A stretch of 64,000 nt of DNA, from assembly GCA_017871115.1 (NCBI GenBank), contig JAFCIZ010000006.1, positions 2,542,001 through 2,606,000 on the forward strand, written 5' to 3'. The stretch comes from Cunninghamella blakesleeana. Lineage: Eukaryota > Mucoromycota > Mucoromycetes > Mucorales > Cunninghamellaceae. Below the pieces are notes generated by a model. It was given only the letters and a program-made list of their open reading frames with translations. It did not search any database and was not told the origin of the DNA. Positions within the stretch are counted from its first letter, which is position 1; the number at the start of each line of letters is the position of its first letter. A program made the position numbers and the translations under genes. Shown one piece after another: positions 12,014 through 24,097 of this stretch.

Positions 12014-12712
12014 GCATATGCATTTATATTAATATTTATCTAATACTGACCATGAATTTTTTTTTTCCTTTTTTTAAAATTAGATGGTGGATTAAAACGT
12101 TTAAGATTATATGGTGTTCGTGAAGGAGCCACTATTCCAGCATTACCATTAGCTAATGTAAATGAAAATCAAAAGGTGGTTATCGCTGAACCTTTAACAA
12201 CTGAAGCTTTTAAAGCCTATGGTGATGTAATTGATATTGATACCAAGGAAACTGTAAATGTTACAGGAGCCAACCAAGGTACAGCTAAAAAATTCCATCA
12301 TGTTGCTCAAGTGAATAATTTCTTCCCTAAAGGTAACGGTAAACCTAACATGTGTATCTTCCGCTGTAAGCCTACTACTCAATTACCATTCACCATCAAG
12401 TTATTGGAACGTCATCCTTATTCATCTCAAGCTTTTATCCCCATGACTCATGGTCAAACTCGTGGTTATTTAGTAGCTGTTGCTTTGAATGGTGCTGATG
12501 ATAAGCCTGATATGTCTACTCTTAAAACCTTCCTTGCCAAATCTGATCAAGGTGTGAATTATCACCAAGGTGTCTGGCATCATCCTATGGTTGCTTTGGA
12601 TGATGAAACGGACTTTGCCGTTATGGTCCATGAATCCGGTGTTCCTGAAGATGATTGTAACGAAGTTGAAGTTGAACATCATGTCGTTCACCTTCCCGGT
12701 TTCCATAATTAA
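10569..12712 (+). CDS. Bifunctional allantoicase-ureidoglycolate lyase fusion
   Basis: Exons 10569-10632, 10787-10903, 11001-11376, 11564-11973 and 12084-12712 give 531 residues. Residues 1-345 are an allantoicase with its two related beta-sandwich repeats: the first has GAWMDGWETKR and the second DDGWQSKRSR, with matching downstream stretches. Residues 353-531 are a ureidoglycolate lyase domain with FIPMTHGQTRGYLVAVA and GVWHHPM. The join lies inside one exon (the last), so it is not a splice-model artefact. Reactions: allantoate to ureidoglycolate plus urea, then ureidoglycolate to glyoxylate plus urea. In S. cerevisiae these are separate proteins (DAL2, DAL3). Uricase precedes it on the same strand. 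A chimera could channel the unstable intermediate; that is inference. Confidence 0.93.
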
Positions 12713-12861
12713 GTATAAATTATTTTTATTTTATTATTTATATATTATATATATTTGTATTTCTTTTGTATTTTTATCTTTTTTCCTCTTTTTCTCCCTT
12801 AAATAAAATATAAATATATAGATTTAAAAAGTAATCTGAAGATTTTATTTTCTATTTTCTA

Positions 12862-12893
<32 letters not shown>

Positions 12894-13852
12894 AAATAAA
12901 TAAATAAATAAATAAATAGTCTTTTATTATTATTATATTTCTAATTAGAATGATTTACCAAGTATATTAGAAATAAACAATGAACTATGCAATTTTTTTA
13001 AAAATCCGCTCATATAAAAAAAAGGCCATTTTCTTTTTATAGTTACTTTTCCAAATTGTTCTTCGACTGTTCTTTAAAAAAACTCATTAAAAAATCGTCA
13101 GATCTAAAAATCGTAGATCATTAATCTTTATATACACATATTTATAAGATAGCCTAGATTAGCTTTTTTTTTTTTTATAATATAAAAAGTAAAAATAATA
13201 TTCTACATAAATATCTGTTTGAATAATTTCAATTCTTTGTTTTTAAAAAAGAAAAATGTTGACAAAAAAAGGTATAGCCTCGATTTAAAATAAAAAATAT
13301 CTTTATATAGAATAGTACATATGTATTTTCTTTTTTTTTCATTTTCAAAATTGCCAATTGACATATAAAGTAGACTATTACCAAAAAAAGTAGCGGCTTT
13401 TCAATATAAAAATATGAACTCTACATTAGTTTAGAATCCCATAACATGGTTAATATATAAATTTATATATGATATAATAAAGATATATATTTATATACAA
13501 ATAAATATATGCTTATCACCTAATTAAAAGGATTATATATATTATATATTATTAGTATTATTACTTTATGAAATAAAAAAAATAAAAATAAAAAACAGCA
13601 TGATGATATATAATAATAATTAAGGGACAGAGTAACGTTTTATTTTTATATAAAAGTACTATAATTATTTTTATTATCCATTTTAAAATTATTAAACTTT
13701 ATCGAATTAAATATTTGAAAATCATTATTGTTGATATTTTTTTAATTTCTCCTCAATAATTTAAAGAGAAATTATAATAAATTATAACTTCTATTTATTT
13801 TACTTTTACATCTATATATTATATATATATATATACATATACATATATACAA

Positions 13853-13899
<47 letters not shown>

Positions 13900-14215
13900 C
13901 TATTGAATTATTCTTATATTCATTATATATTATAAAAAAAGCATGTATAAAATAAATAAATTAAAGTTTGATTTCCGACATTTTTTTATTTTAAAAAGTT
14001 TGAAAAGAGTTTGTGCCTTTTTTTTTTTTTTTTTTTTCATTTTTCTTTTTTTCACTTTCTCATCTTTTCTATATATTGATTTATATATATTTTATAAAGT
14101 AGAAAAGTTTATTTATTTTATATTAATAAATAAAAAAGAAGAAAAATAATAATAATACTATCTTTATAAACATATTCTTTTATTATTATTGTATTTGATA
14201 ATAATAATTATATAA
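12713..14215. other. AT-rich spacer before VTS1
   Basis: About 1.5 kb without a gene. It contains an (AAAT)n tract at 12861-12918, a TA microsatellite near 13860-13897 and poly-T near 14019-14037. Its last part is the VTS1 promoter. Confidence 0.5.
12861..12918. repeat. (AAAT)n microsatellite
   Basis: About 58 bases of tetranucleotide repeats with one interruption near 12890. Confidence 0.85.
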
Positions 14216-16640
14216 ATGATGATTCCTTCTGACTTTCGTGGTTATTCTTCTATGAGACCAACTTCCGAAGTTTTAAAATCAAGAAGAAGTGTTTTATCAG
14301 AACAAAGTAAGTTTATATATGGATAAAATATTATTAAATATATATAAAAATAGTTATGATAATAATAATAATAATAATATATATTTGAAAACAAACAATT
14401 TTTTAATATATATATATGTATATTTTATTTGTTTATATATAATATAGCTGAACAACTAAATAACTGGTATGAAGATTTGCAAAAATATGAAAAAAGTTTA
14501 GAAGATATAGCAACAGCCACTTTAGACCAGGTATATATATATATATATATATAATAGATAATAGATAATTGATAAAAAAAATTGCTTCTTTTTTTTATTA
14601 TCTTTTTTATGAAACAAGTATGTGTAATTTTAAACTTATATTAAAGAGATATACTAATAAAAAATATAATATGATTATATAGAGTTTTAAAGAAGAATTA
14701 CAACATGTTGATCAATGGTTTTGCTATTTATCAGATGCAGAAAGGACAGCAACTATATATACTTTATTACAACATAATTCACCCGTTCAAACAAGGTTTT
14801 TTATTAATATTTTACAACAACAAAAACGCGATTCTATTTTGACACTCCCCGAACAAGGTAACACAGTATTAATTTAATAAATAGATAGATGGATGAATTG
14901 ATATATATATATATATATATATAAACATGGGTGTATAAAAAGTAATAAAAGAATAAAATCGAAATGCACTAATCTTATATTCATCTGTTTTTTTTTGTTT
15001 TTATGTTTTTTTTTTTATTAAAAAGATTCATCACCATTTTATCAAGCAGAAAAAGAAGTTACTCAACGATTAATGAATATCATGCCATATAAAACTGGTC
15101 AACCTAAAACTTTATCCTCCACCAACTTAACAACAACAGCTACACGACAACCAACTACTTTTGATAGGCATTCCATTGCTATTGGTGAAACAGAGGATTA
15201 TAGCGATAATACCAATAATAATAGAGTCTTTCCAACATCACCAGGGTTATATTCAAATCCACTCGGAAGTAGTAGTCAATTAAGTATTGGTAGTACTCGA
15301 CCCAACCCAACTAACCCAACAACAGCAACCACAACATCAGCTTTACCATCGCCGCTTACATCTACTTTTCCAAAAAATAACAATCATTCCAGACCCTCTT
15401 CTAGTATTGATATAGATCATTCTCCTGATTTTTTTTCTGCTTGGCGATCTCAACAAACCTCCTCTGTAGTAGCTAATAATAGACATTCCTTTATAGAAAG
15501 ACCTAAATCGGCAGATTTATTTGGTGAGCATAATAGTAATACTATTACTTCAGTACCATTTCAACCTTGGGGAATCTCTTCCACTTTATCTCTAAGTGAT
15601 ATAGCTAATTTACCGCACTCTTCTTCGTCTTCTTCTATTAAATCGTGTTCAACAACTAATCATATTCCTTTTATCGATAAACCTTTACCAACCATTACAA
15701 CAGTGAATGAAAAAGAAGAAGAAAATCATCATCACCTTCATCATCATCAACATCATCACCTTCAGCAACAACAGCAACAACATGGATTGATCTCTCCTTA
15801 TCCTACCAATGCCAATACTTCATCATCATCTTTAATGAATCCTAATGATATGATATATAGCAATAATAATAATAATAATAATGCTAATAATGGTTTAACA
15901 CCTGCTTCAGCTTTTGCTCAATATTATTCATCTTCACGATCATCTTCACCTGTTCCTTCTACTTCTACACCAACTCATTATACAAGACCAACCTTATCAC
16001 CTTCTCATTCAGCAACTACTATTACTTCAGTTTCATCATCTTCTTCTAAACAACATCATAAAGAAAATAATAATAATAATAATAACAAATCCTTTGGTGC
16101 CTTTTTAGATCCTAAAGATGTCAAATATCATCAATCAAGAAATCAAAATAATAATAAATCAAAAAATAATAATAACAATAATAATGAAAATGTAGTGGAT
16201 ATGGAATTATTGAAAGGTAAAAATAAATATATAGATAATATATATATATATATATATAATATAAAAAAAGGAAACCAAAAGGGATAATAAATAATATATA
16301 TTATTTTATTTATTCTATTTAGATGTACCAAGCTGGTTTAGAAGTCTAAGGTTACATAAATATAATCCAATCTTTGAATCAATGAAATGGCAAGATATTA
16401 TTAAGTTATCTGATGATGCATTACAAGCAAAAGGTGTAGCTGCTTTAGGTGCTAGACGTAAAATGCTGAAGGTTTTTGAAATGATTCAACAACATTGTAA
16501 ACAACATGTAAGTTTATATCAAAAAATAATAATGATAATACTAAAATAAAGTAAAATAATAAAACCGATAATGGGTTCTTTATATTTATCAATCTCCTTT
16601 TTTTTATTCTTCTTTGATACTGTAGAATATCCCATATTAG
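14216..16640 (+). CDS. VTS1: Vts1/Smaug-type SAM-domain RNA-binding regulator
   Basis: Exons 14216-14306, 14448-14530, 14683-14857, 15026-16216, 16323-16507 and 16626-16640 give 579 residues. The N-terminal part has the Vts1 helical region ([19 protein letters not shown]). A long low-complexity centre is rich in Ser, Thr, Asn, His and Gln (residues about 130-510). The C-terminal SAM domain (about 515-575) has [20 protein letters not shown] and [13 protein letters not shown], typical of Vts1. Known: Vts1 binds Smaug-recognition hairpins in mRNA and promotes deadenylation and decay in the cytoplasm. The last exon has 15 bases, coding NIPY and the stop. It converges on RPL29. Confidence 0.93.
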
Positions 16641-16961
16641 ATATCAACAAAAAAAATCATGCATCTCTATTTTTTTTAACTTACCATTATAGTTTTGCAG
16701 GACAAAACCTATTTTTTTTCTTTTTAACTCAATTCTCTCTCTTTTTTTGCCTTTCTTTACTAAATTATTTTTCCAATAAAATAAAAAAAAGTATATCATA
16801 ACCCATCCAATATACAATAATATCAATCAATAGTAATAATAATAATAATAATAAAGTTGAACGCCAATAGATTAATTATTTAAAAAAAAAGAGCGAGAGA
16901 CCAATGATAAATTATTTATTGATTTCCTTTTGATTTTTTTTTGTTAACAAGATGATATCAT
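16641..16961. other. Convergent 3' region of VTS1 and RPL29
   Basis: About 320 bases of 3' untranslated or spacer DNA with poly-T tracts and an AAT repeat near 16832-16852. No gene seen. Confidence 0.5.
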
Positions 16962-17390
16962 TTATTTTTCAGCAGCAGCACGTAAAGCCTTTTGGGTACC
17001 CTTTTTGGCGAAACGTTGGTTACGGAGGAACTTGGCGTCAACCTATTTTTTAATTATAGAATATAAAATAAAAAAATCATTTTGATTATTATCTATCCTT
17101 TTTTTTTTTTTTTTTTTTTTTTTACTTGTTTTCACTTTCTTTCTTTGTATATATTAAAAAAAATTATAACTTACACCCTTTAAGGAAGGATATTTTTGTT
17201 GACGGGGTTTCTTGATACCGTTACGGTGAGCCTTCTTGTCTATTTAAAATAAAATAGGGTTGAATAAGTATATGTATATACATATATATATATAAATATT
17301 TATTATTGTGAGATATTTATATAGGTGTATATATATATATATATAAATCTTACTTTGGTTGTGATTGGTGTGGTTCTTTGACTTGGCCAT
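16962..17390 (-). CDS. RPL29: 60S ribosomal protein L29 (eL29)
   Basis: Complement exons 17354-17390, 17175-17239 and 16962-17042 encode 60 residues, the usual fungal length. The start MAKSKNHTNHNQ and the basic body with KAHRNGIKKPRQ identify eL29, a small protein of the large ribosomal subunit near the peptidyl-transferase side. Two introns interrupt so short a gene, and a third probable intron lies in the 5' leader (17398-17597). Codons are biased to C-ending and AAG forms, as expected for a highly expressed gene. Confidence 0.95.
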
Positions 17391-17397
17391 TTTTTAT

Positions 17398-17597
17398 CTA
17401 ATATACATATATATATATATATATATGGATGAATATATATTTTAAAAAAAAAGGTTGAATGATTTTTTTTTTCGATCGAATAGGTATATATATTTTAATA
17501 AAAACTGGATTTTATATAGATTGATTCATTATGATTGTGATGGATGGATTGATGGATTGATGGATGGATGATATTTTTAAAAAAAATGTTGACTTAC
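17398..17597 (-). other. Probable 5'-UTR intron of RPL29
   Basis: On the complement a strong donor, G then GTAAGTC, lies at 17597-17591, and an acceptor ATTAG ends at 17398, only seven bases before the ATG. Leader introns are common in fungal ribosomal-protein genes. Inference from splice consensus alone. Confidence 0.5.
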
Positions 17598-18075
17598 CAC
17601 TCCAAATAATTAAAGTAAGAGGAAGAAAAAAAAATGAAAAGAATGGAAATCGAGTATTTTGAAGCAGAAGCAGGTCGGGGTTTTAAACATAGGGTTTCTT
17701 TTTTTTTTTTTAACAATATATCTTTATTTATATATAAAAGTAGTGTTGGTTTTTTATTTTTATTTTTTATAAGTTACTATTATTACTATGATTATGATTT
17801 ATATATTTCTAAAAAAAAGAAAAACGTTTATACAAAATAAAAATATGATTGGTTGAAATAAAAAAAATAAATAAAAAAAGTGAGTTTTATGCATCAAATT
17901 GAGAAAGGGAGAAGGGGAGTGTTAAAGGAGAACGTAAAAAGAGTAAGCAAGAGTAAGCAAGAGTAGTAAAAAAAGGTTATTTCTCCCTCAACTCATTTAT
18001 TTGTTCTTTTTTCTTTTCTTTTTTCTCTTTTTCTTTCTTTTTCTTTTCAACTGTTGTTTTATTTCTAATATTATT
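17598..18075. promoter_or_regulatory. Divergent promoter region of RPL29 and the secreted orphan
   Basis: About 480 bases between outward-facing genes. It holds poly-A/T tracts, a repeated 'agagtaagca' near 17940-17960, and a pyrimidine-rich leader before 18076. No coding frame supported. Confidence 0.4.
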
Positions 18076-18968
18076 ATGATTTTGTTCAACGCTTTTTTAA
18101 TTCTTGTTATATCATTGATTGATGTTACTTTATGCATCGAAATTCAAAAATATTTAACCATTAATCAACCACAACATCATCAAATTGCTACTTTTGATCA
18201 TGATTTAGTACTAGATTATCATTTAGTAAAGCAATTAAGTAAGTATAGAAAAAAAAAAAAGATATTTATTATATCTCATTTTAATTCCTTTTTTTAAATA
18301 CATTGTACTCGATAGACCACCAAGATATTAATCAAGCCATCGATATTAAATTTCAATGGAGAAAGATTAATGATGCTAATCAACAGCAACAACCATTACA
18401 ATTAGATGTTCATCAAAAAGGAACGCAACGTAAAGTAGGATGGGATTTAGATCAATATACATCTCAATGGAAAACACCTTCCTGCCCTTTTTTTGTTCGT
18501 TACCCACCTCAACAATATCAATTTCATTTAATTTTTCAATCGAGGAATAATACCAAGAATAGCAATAATCAGCAAATTCAAGAAGATGAGCCAGATCAAC
18601 CTGATATGCCTGATAATGAAAACGAAAACGATGATGATAATACTAATAATGATAGCAATAACAATAATAATGATATGAAAAAAAGAGATGAAATTGAAAA
18701 TGATGATGAAGTAGACAAAGAAGGATCAGTGGTATTGAAAGATAAGCAAAAAAAAATCGAAGTTAAACCATTTATGATAGCTATTCCTTTAGATTTTAAT
18801 ATGGTAAATATAACAGGATTACATTGTGATCATGTTTATGCTCAAGCTAGAAAAAACCATTCAGATCATCAGCATCATAGTGAAAAGAATAAACATAAAG
18901 CTGACAATCCAACAAATCATCTAACTAATATAACTACTACAGCAACAGTGAATCATACTTCCTCTTAG
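18076..18968 (+). CDS. Unrecognised secreted or ER-lumen protein
   Basis: Exons 18076-18238 and 18316-18968 give 271 residues. I chose the ATG at 18076 because the protein then begins with a clean signal peptide (MILFNAFLILVISLIDVTLC); upstream in-frame codons are only Phe/Leu from a poly-pyrimidine leader. After it come IATFDHDLVLDYHLVKQL, a Trp-containing segment WDLDQYTSQWKTPSCPFFV, and an acidic Asn/Asp-rich linker (about 100-145). Then comes a conserved-looking stretch IAIPLDFNMVNITGLHCDHV and a His-rich tail. No C-terminal membrane segment or GPI signal is visible. I do not recognise a family. Confidence 0.65.
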
Positions 18969-19152
18969 AAAGATAGAATAGAATAGTAATACCCCTTAAG
19001 TTTTTATTTTTGAAAACATCGAGTTTTAAAACTCAGCGCGACACCAAATCTCCTATTTTAATTTTTGCAGATAATCTTTTTTTCCTCTTATTTTTTTTTT
19101 TTTTAATTTATTTTTACTTTATTATAATTATTGTATGAATATATAAAAAACA

Positions 19153-20394
19153 ATGTCTATTACATCAGCCACTCTTCAAGCTTTAAAAAAGTATTCTACT
19201 TGTGAAGTAAATTTATAATAAAATATGTTTACTCTTGGCAATTTTTTTTTTTTTAATAAAAAAGGAAAAATATAAGGGGAAAAGGATAATAGTGATAGTA
19301 ATGGTTATAGCAATAGTGCTAGTAATATTAGTAGTATTAGTATTAATAGAAGCAGTAATAGTATAATAAGAATATAAAGAGGGAAAAAGAGAAATAATGA
19401 AGAGGGAGAGTAATAAAGAGTATATATTAAGGACACGCATATACATACACGCATATATATATTTATATATATATATTATTAACTCAATATGTTATTATCA
19501 TTTATAATTTATAATATAGATTGCAGATGCTTTACTTAAACTCGGCCAAAGACCTTGGGGAGGTTATTTGCCTGATATCAATATGTGGTCTCCTGAATTT
19601 TGTAGTGGTGATACTAAAATTATAGGTCCTGCTTTTACTGTTAAAGTAAAATATAATATAGTAGTATAATGCTGTATATTATTATATAAAAATTAAAGTT
19701 TATTCTCTTAAAAAACTCTTATTTTTTATCTGTATCTTTTTTTAGTTTGTTCACAAGGAAGATACTACTTCTCCTACACCTGATCAGCATTTTGTAAGTT
19801 GAAATTTTTTTTTTATAATGATGATATTTATTTATCTATTAATTATAAATATATAGGTAGATGCAGCCACTGAAGGTAGTGTAATGGTTATCTCCGTTCC
19901 TCCAGGTAAAAATTAAGTAATATTATATAAAATAATAAGGGGAAAAGGAATATATGAACTATATTAATATATATACATCTCTCTCTCTCTCTCTAGACGT
20001 CAAAAATGCTTGTTGGGGTGGATTAATGTCAGCTAGAGCCATGGCCAAGAACGTTCAAGGTGTAATCATTGACGGTCGTATTCGAGATTTATCAGAACAA
20101 CGTCAATTGAAGTTCCCTTTATTTGCTAAAGCACATTCCATTTTACCACAAAATGCTTTTACGAGACCTTCTGCTTTACAAGTCCCTATTTCTTTTGAAC
20201 ATGCCCCTGATGTCATTATTCATCCTGGTGATATTATGGTGGCGGATTTGGATGGTGTGGTCTGCATTCCTCAACATTTAGTGGATCAAGTCGTCCAAAG
20301 TTGTGAAAAATATACTGCTATTGATGAAAAATGTATGCAAGATCTTTTAAAAGGTCATACTATCCAAGAAACATTTAAAAAACATAGAGGTTAA
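19153..20394 (+). CDS. RraA-like aldolase/decarboxylase family protein
   Basis: Exons 19153-19206, 19520-19645, 19746-19793, 19857-19905 and 19997-20394 give 224 residues, normal for the family. Seen: CEIADALLKLG near the start, GGLMSARAMAKNVQG and the signature VIIDGRIRD, whose Arg-Asp pair lines the metal and substrate site, then DIMVADLDGVVCIP. Known: eukaryotic members such as yeast YER010C act as 4-hydroxy-4-methyl-2-oxoglutarate aldolases and oxaloacetate decarboxylases; bacterial RraA instead inhibits RNase E. The metabolic role here is not shown by its neighbours. The last intron ends in a CT repeat before its AG. Confidence 0.88.
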
Positions 20395-20904
20395 AAAAGA
20401 AACATTATACAAAAAGAAATGATATATTTATTTATAAAGAATAAATAATAATAATAAAAGGAAAAAGGAAAAGAGTAAAATAATTTTATAAATTAATCGG
20501 TTTTATATATAAACGGATAAAGACTTTTTTATTTTTATATTGAAAGAGAGGGGGATTGATATAATCATTTCATCAAATGGTGCAATAAAAGTCTTTTTTT
20601 TTTTTTTATTTTTTTTAAAAAAAATAATTAACAAGTAAAGTGTCTGTGCTTGGGGGTTTCCTTATTCCCCTTCTATATCGGCATTAGCCATATATTTTGT
20701 AATTTATTTATTTTAATAAAAAAAAAAATGAGGTAAAGGAGTAAATTTAGAACAAGATCATGATTGTATTTATATATATACAATAATAGATAAGAAAAAA
20801 GAAACTTGGGATTAAATATTAAATATATACGTATATATTTATTTTTCTAACAAAACTAAATAAATAAAAATGCGACGAAATAAATTATGTACACAGATTA
20901 TCAG

Positions 20905-20978
<74 letters not shown>

Positions 20979-21125
20979 TTTACATATAGTTATATAAATT
21001 CCTTTATAAAAAAAAAACTGAGCAATAAAAAAAAACCTCATATATAATCCCTTTTTTTTCCCCTTTCCATTTTATAAAAGTTGATCATTATCCTTTTTAT
21101 ATATTATATTATATTATATTATATA

Positions 21126-21167
<42 letters not shown>

Positions 21168-23339
21168 ATGTTTTATTTGGTCATTTTATTATAATATTAA
21201 AAACAAGATCCGATGCAATTTTAGATTAAATATCTCTATCTATTCATTTTATTTTTAACACTTTTTTATTTATTTATTTTTCTTTTAATTATGGTAATCA
21301 GCCTCATCATAAAGTTGATCTTGAAAATAAAAATAAAAATAAAAATAAAAAATGACAGCTTGATGCTTTTTAAAAAATAAAAAATAAACAACTGATTACT
21401 TTTTTTATTAAAAATTCCGAAAAATAAAAATAAAAAAGTCAAACTAAGATAAGCTTTTTTTTTTAAAAAAAAGGAGGGACATACGAATCATATATATAAT
21501 ATAATTTAAAATAATATATATATATATATATATTTATATATAATAAAATATATTTAAACAGAAAATTGGTTTATTATACACGATATAAGGCTTGCCTATG
21601 CATGCTTAAAAGATACGCTGACAATGAAAGTTGTTTATAGAAATCATATGTTTCCCGTAAAAAAAAAAAGGAAGGGGAGGGGGTGAGGAAAGTGGAGGAG
21701 GTGGAGGAGAAAGATTAGCCAATATTGTTCATCACCACTTAAAAAAATATAAGAAAAAAAAATAAGCATTATATCTATTCGAGGAGAAAAGTAGGAGTTA
21801 AGCCGATATGAATAAATAAATAGATATAATAAGACTAATATAAATAATACTAATAAAAATAAAATAAAAAAAGTGAGTGCATGTATGATAGCATATGAGG
21901 TGGTATACATATCAAATAATAATAGGATTAGAAAAAAAAATACACACACACACATACACCCTTAATTAATTTTTTCCTATTCCCTTGAGGTGATCTTATT
22001 TTTTTTCCCTTACTTATTCTTATTTTGTTCTTCTTATTATATTATATGTTAATTATATTTTTTTCTTTTTAGTTAATAAAAAAAAAAAAGTGAATGAGGT
22101 TTTTTTTAATGATGGTGATCAAACAATATCATCCTCAAAAAAAAAGGAGGAGTGGATCGAAAAAAAGTAGAGGGATCTTCGTTCAAGTAGGAGGAACTAG
22201 TTTTTTTTACTATTAAAAATAGCCTCACCGTCATTAAAAAAAACAAAAAAAAAAAACTTTTAAGAAAAAAAAACTCAATGATGATGAATCTTAAAGCTCC
22301 AAGAAGTCCTGATTTTCAAATTGAAAAAAAATAAAATAAAATATCATTGATTGATTATTTTTATTGATCATCATTATTTTTTCTTTTAGAAAAACGTTTC
22401 AGTTCATATACGACAGAATATATATATATAAATATAGATATATATAGTTTATACACATAGAATTCATTATATATATACTTGAAACAAATATAATGTCACT
22501 TAAAAAAAGGGAGGGCACAGACAAAAAATGAAAAAAGAAAAAAATAAAAATAACCTACGTATATAGGTAGGTGTTTTTTTTTTCATTTTTTCTTATACTT
22601 TATTCGATGCAATTTAAGTATTTTTTTTTTTTTTTTGTCAATCTTTACTCCACATTATGATTATGCCCGAAGTTGATCGATAAAAAAGAAAATATAAAAG
22701 GTATTAAAAACATTTAATTATCTTAATGAGTTTTAGTAAGTTTAAGAATGAAAACACAAAACGGCTTTATATATATATGTAAAAATGCAATGATGATCAT
22801 CTTTCGGTTCTACTTTTTTAAGTTAGCATTATCCCAGTTTTTTATGTATATTCTTGGGGTTAGTTACACAATATAGAAAATACACATTCATTTGTTTATT
22901 TGTTTATTTTTTTTTATTTATTTGTTTATTTTTTGATCGAAGGAAATAAACTGGTATAGATTGATCATTGGTAATTTTTTTATATATAATTTTTATTATT
23001 TAAATGATTGATAAAATAGTTATATATATATATATGAAAGAAAGGAAAGAAGGGGAATTAAATATGTATAGTAAAAAAAAAAAAAAGGAAAATATGTATA
23101 ATATAAGTATCATAAAATTATCATGAACAAAAAATAAATTTCATACTGGGAAATAAAATAAAAACGAATGAAAAAATTATTATTAAATGAAATTTCAATA
23201 TATAATTAAAAAAAAATACAATTGAATAAAAAAGAGAGAGTAAAAAGAAGGACTAGAGAAAAAAAGTAAATATAAAAAAAAAAAAATGAAATGATAAAAA
23301 TGATAATGTTAGTTTTTCTGTTTTTGTTGTGATTATGAG
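20395..23339. other. Long gene-poor stretch
   Basis: About 2.9 kb with no convincing coding frame on either strand. It has many TA microsatellites, a compound TA/GA repeat at 20909-20975, a purine-rich patch near 21661-21715 and repeated 'tttgttta' units near 22892-22930. It lies between the RraA-like and Myb genes, whose 3' ends face each other. Confidence 0.5.
20909..20975. repeat. Compound (TA)n(GA)n microsatellite
   Basis: About 32 bases of TA repeat run directly into about 33 bases of GA repeat. Confidence 0.9.
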
Positions 23340-24097
23340 TTAAGAAGGATAAAAAGAATAATGAGAAGAAGAAGAATCAGTAGAAGAACGACGAGAGTAA
23401 TGATAGGAAGAAGTAAGAGGAGGAGGTAAAGAACATGTAGATACTCTTCGACAATTATAATTAAAAGATGAAGAAGATGGAGGAGGAGGAGAAGAAAGAG
23501 AAGGAAGATCTAATGATGGTGAACCCATAAATAATAAACTTGAATTCGTAGATGGAGGAGGAGATGGTAACCAAGATGACGAATGATGGTATTGATATTG
23601 ATGGTTATCTGTTAAAATTGAAGAAGGAGTGGAAGTGGAGGTGGATGATAATAAGTTGGTTGGTAAAGAAGCTCTTCTTGAAGATAATAACGAAGGAAAA
23701 GACTTTCTTGATTTTCGAATACCTTGTAAAGTACGGTATCTATTAAAACAAGTAGCTCTTTTTCGATGAGGCAATTGCCCTGATATTTGTCCCCAAGTTA
23801 ACCCATTTGCCACACCTTCACATATAATAGTATCTTCTAATACTGAAAATCGACTTCGTGGTTTGATAAAATTTAATTCATTTCTTTTTTTATAAGATGG
23901 TTGTTGTTGTAATTGTTGTTGTCGTTTTGGTGATAATGGTGGTGATGAGAATGGGTTAGTGAATGTAGTAGCGGTAGCAGTTGAAGGATTTAATATAGTA
24001 GCAACTAAGAGTAAAAATAATAATTATAAGCCCATGGTCATTTTTAATATTCAATAAAGCAAAATATATCCAAGTATTATGTTTACTTACGATCCAT
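23340..24097 (-). CDS. Myb/SANT-like DNA-binding protein
   Basis: Complement exons 24091-24097 and 23340-24004 give 223 residues. The Myb-like repeat lies at about 45-95: PRSRFSVLEDTIICEGVANG, LTWGQISGQLPHRKRATCFN and RYRTLQG, with Trp in the third helix region and an Arg/Lys recognition helix. The rest is Ser/Pro-rich low complexity. The first exon is only seven bases (ATGGATC) before GTAAGT; joining it to the acceptor at 24005-24006 gives MDLATILNP in frame. A later start is possible if that exon is not used. Likely a nuclear transcription factor; targets unknown. Confidence 0.75.

Noticed and set aside
19153..20394. RraA-like gene as a third member of the purine-degradation cluster
   Set aside because: It lies 6 kb away beyond VTS1, RPL29 and an orphan, and its likely substrates are oxo-acids unrelated to allantoin.
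21644..21955. Hydrophobic minus-strand frame of about 100 residues
   Set aside because: Low-complexity Phe/Leu/Ser composition from T-rich DNA; no motif and no splice partners.
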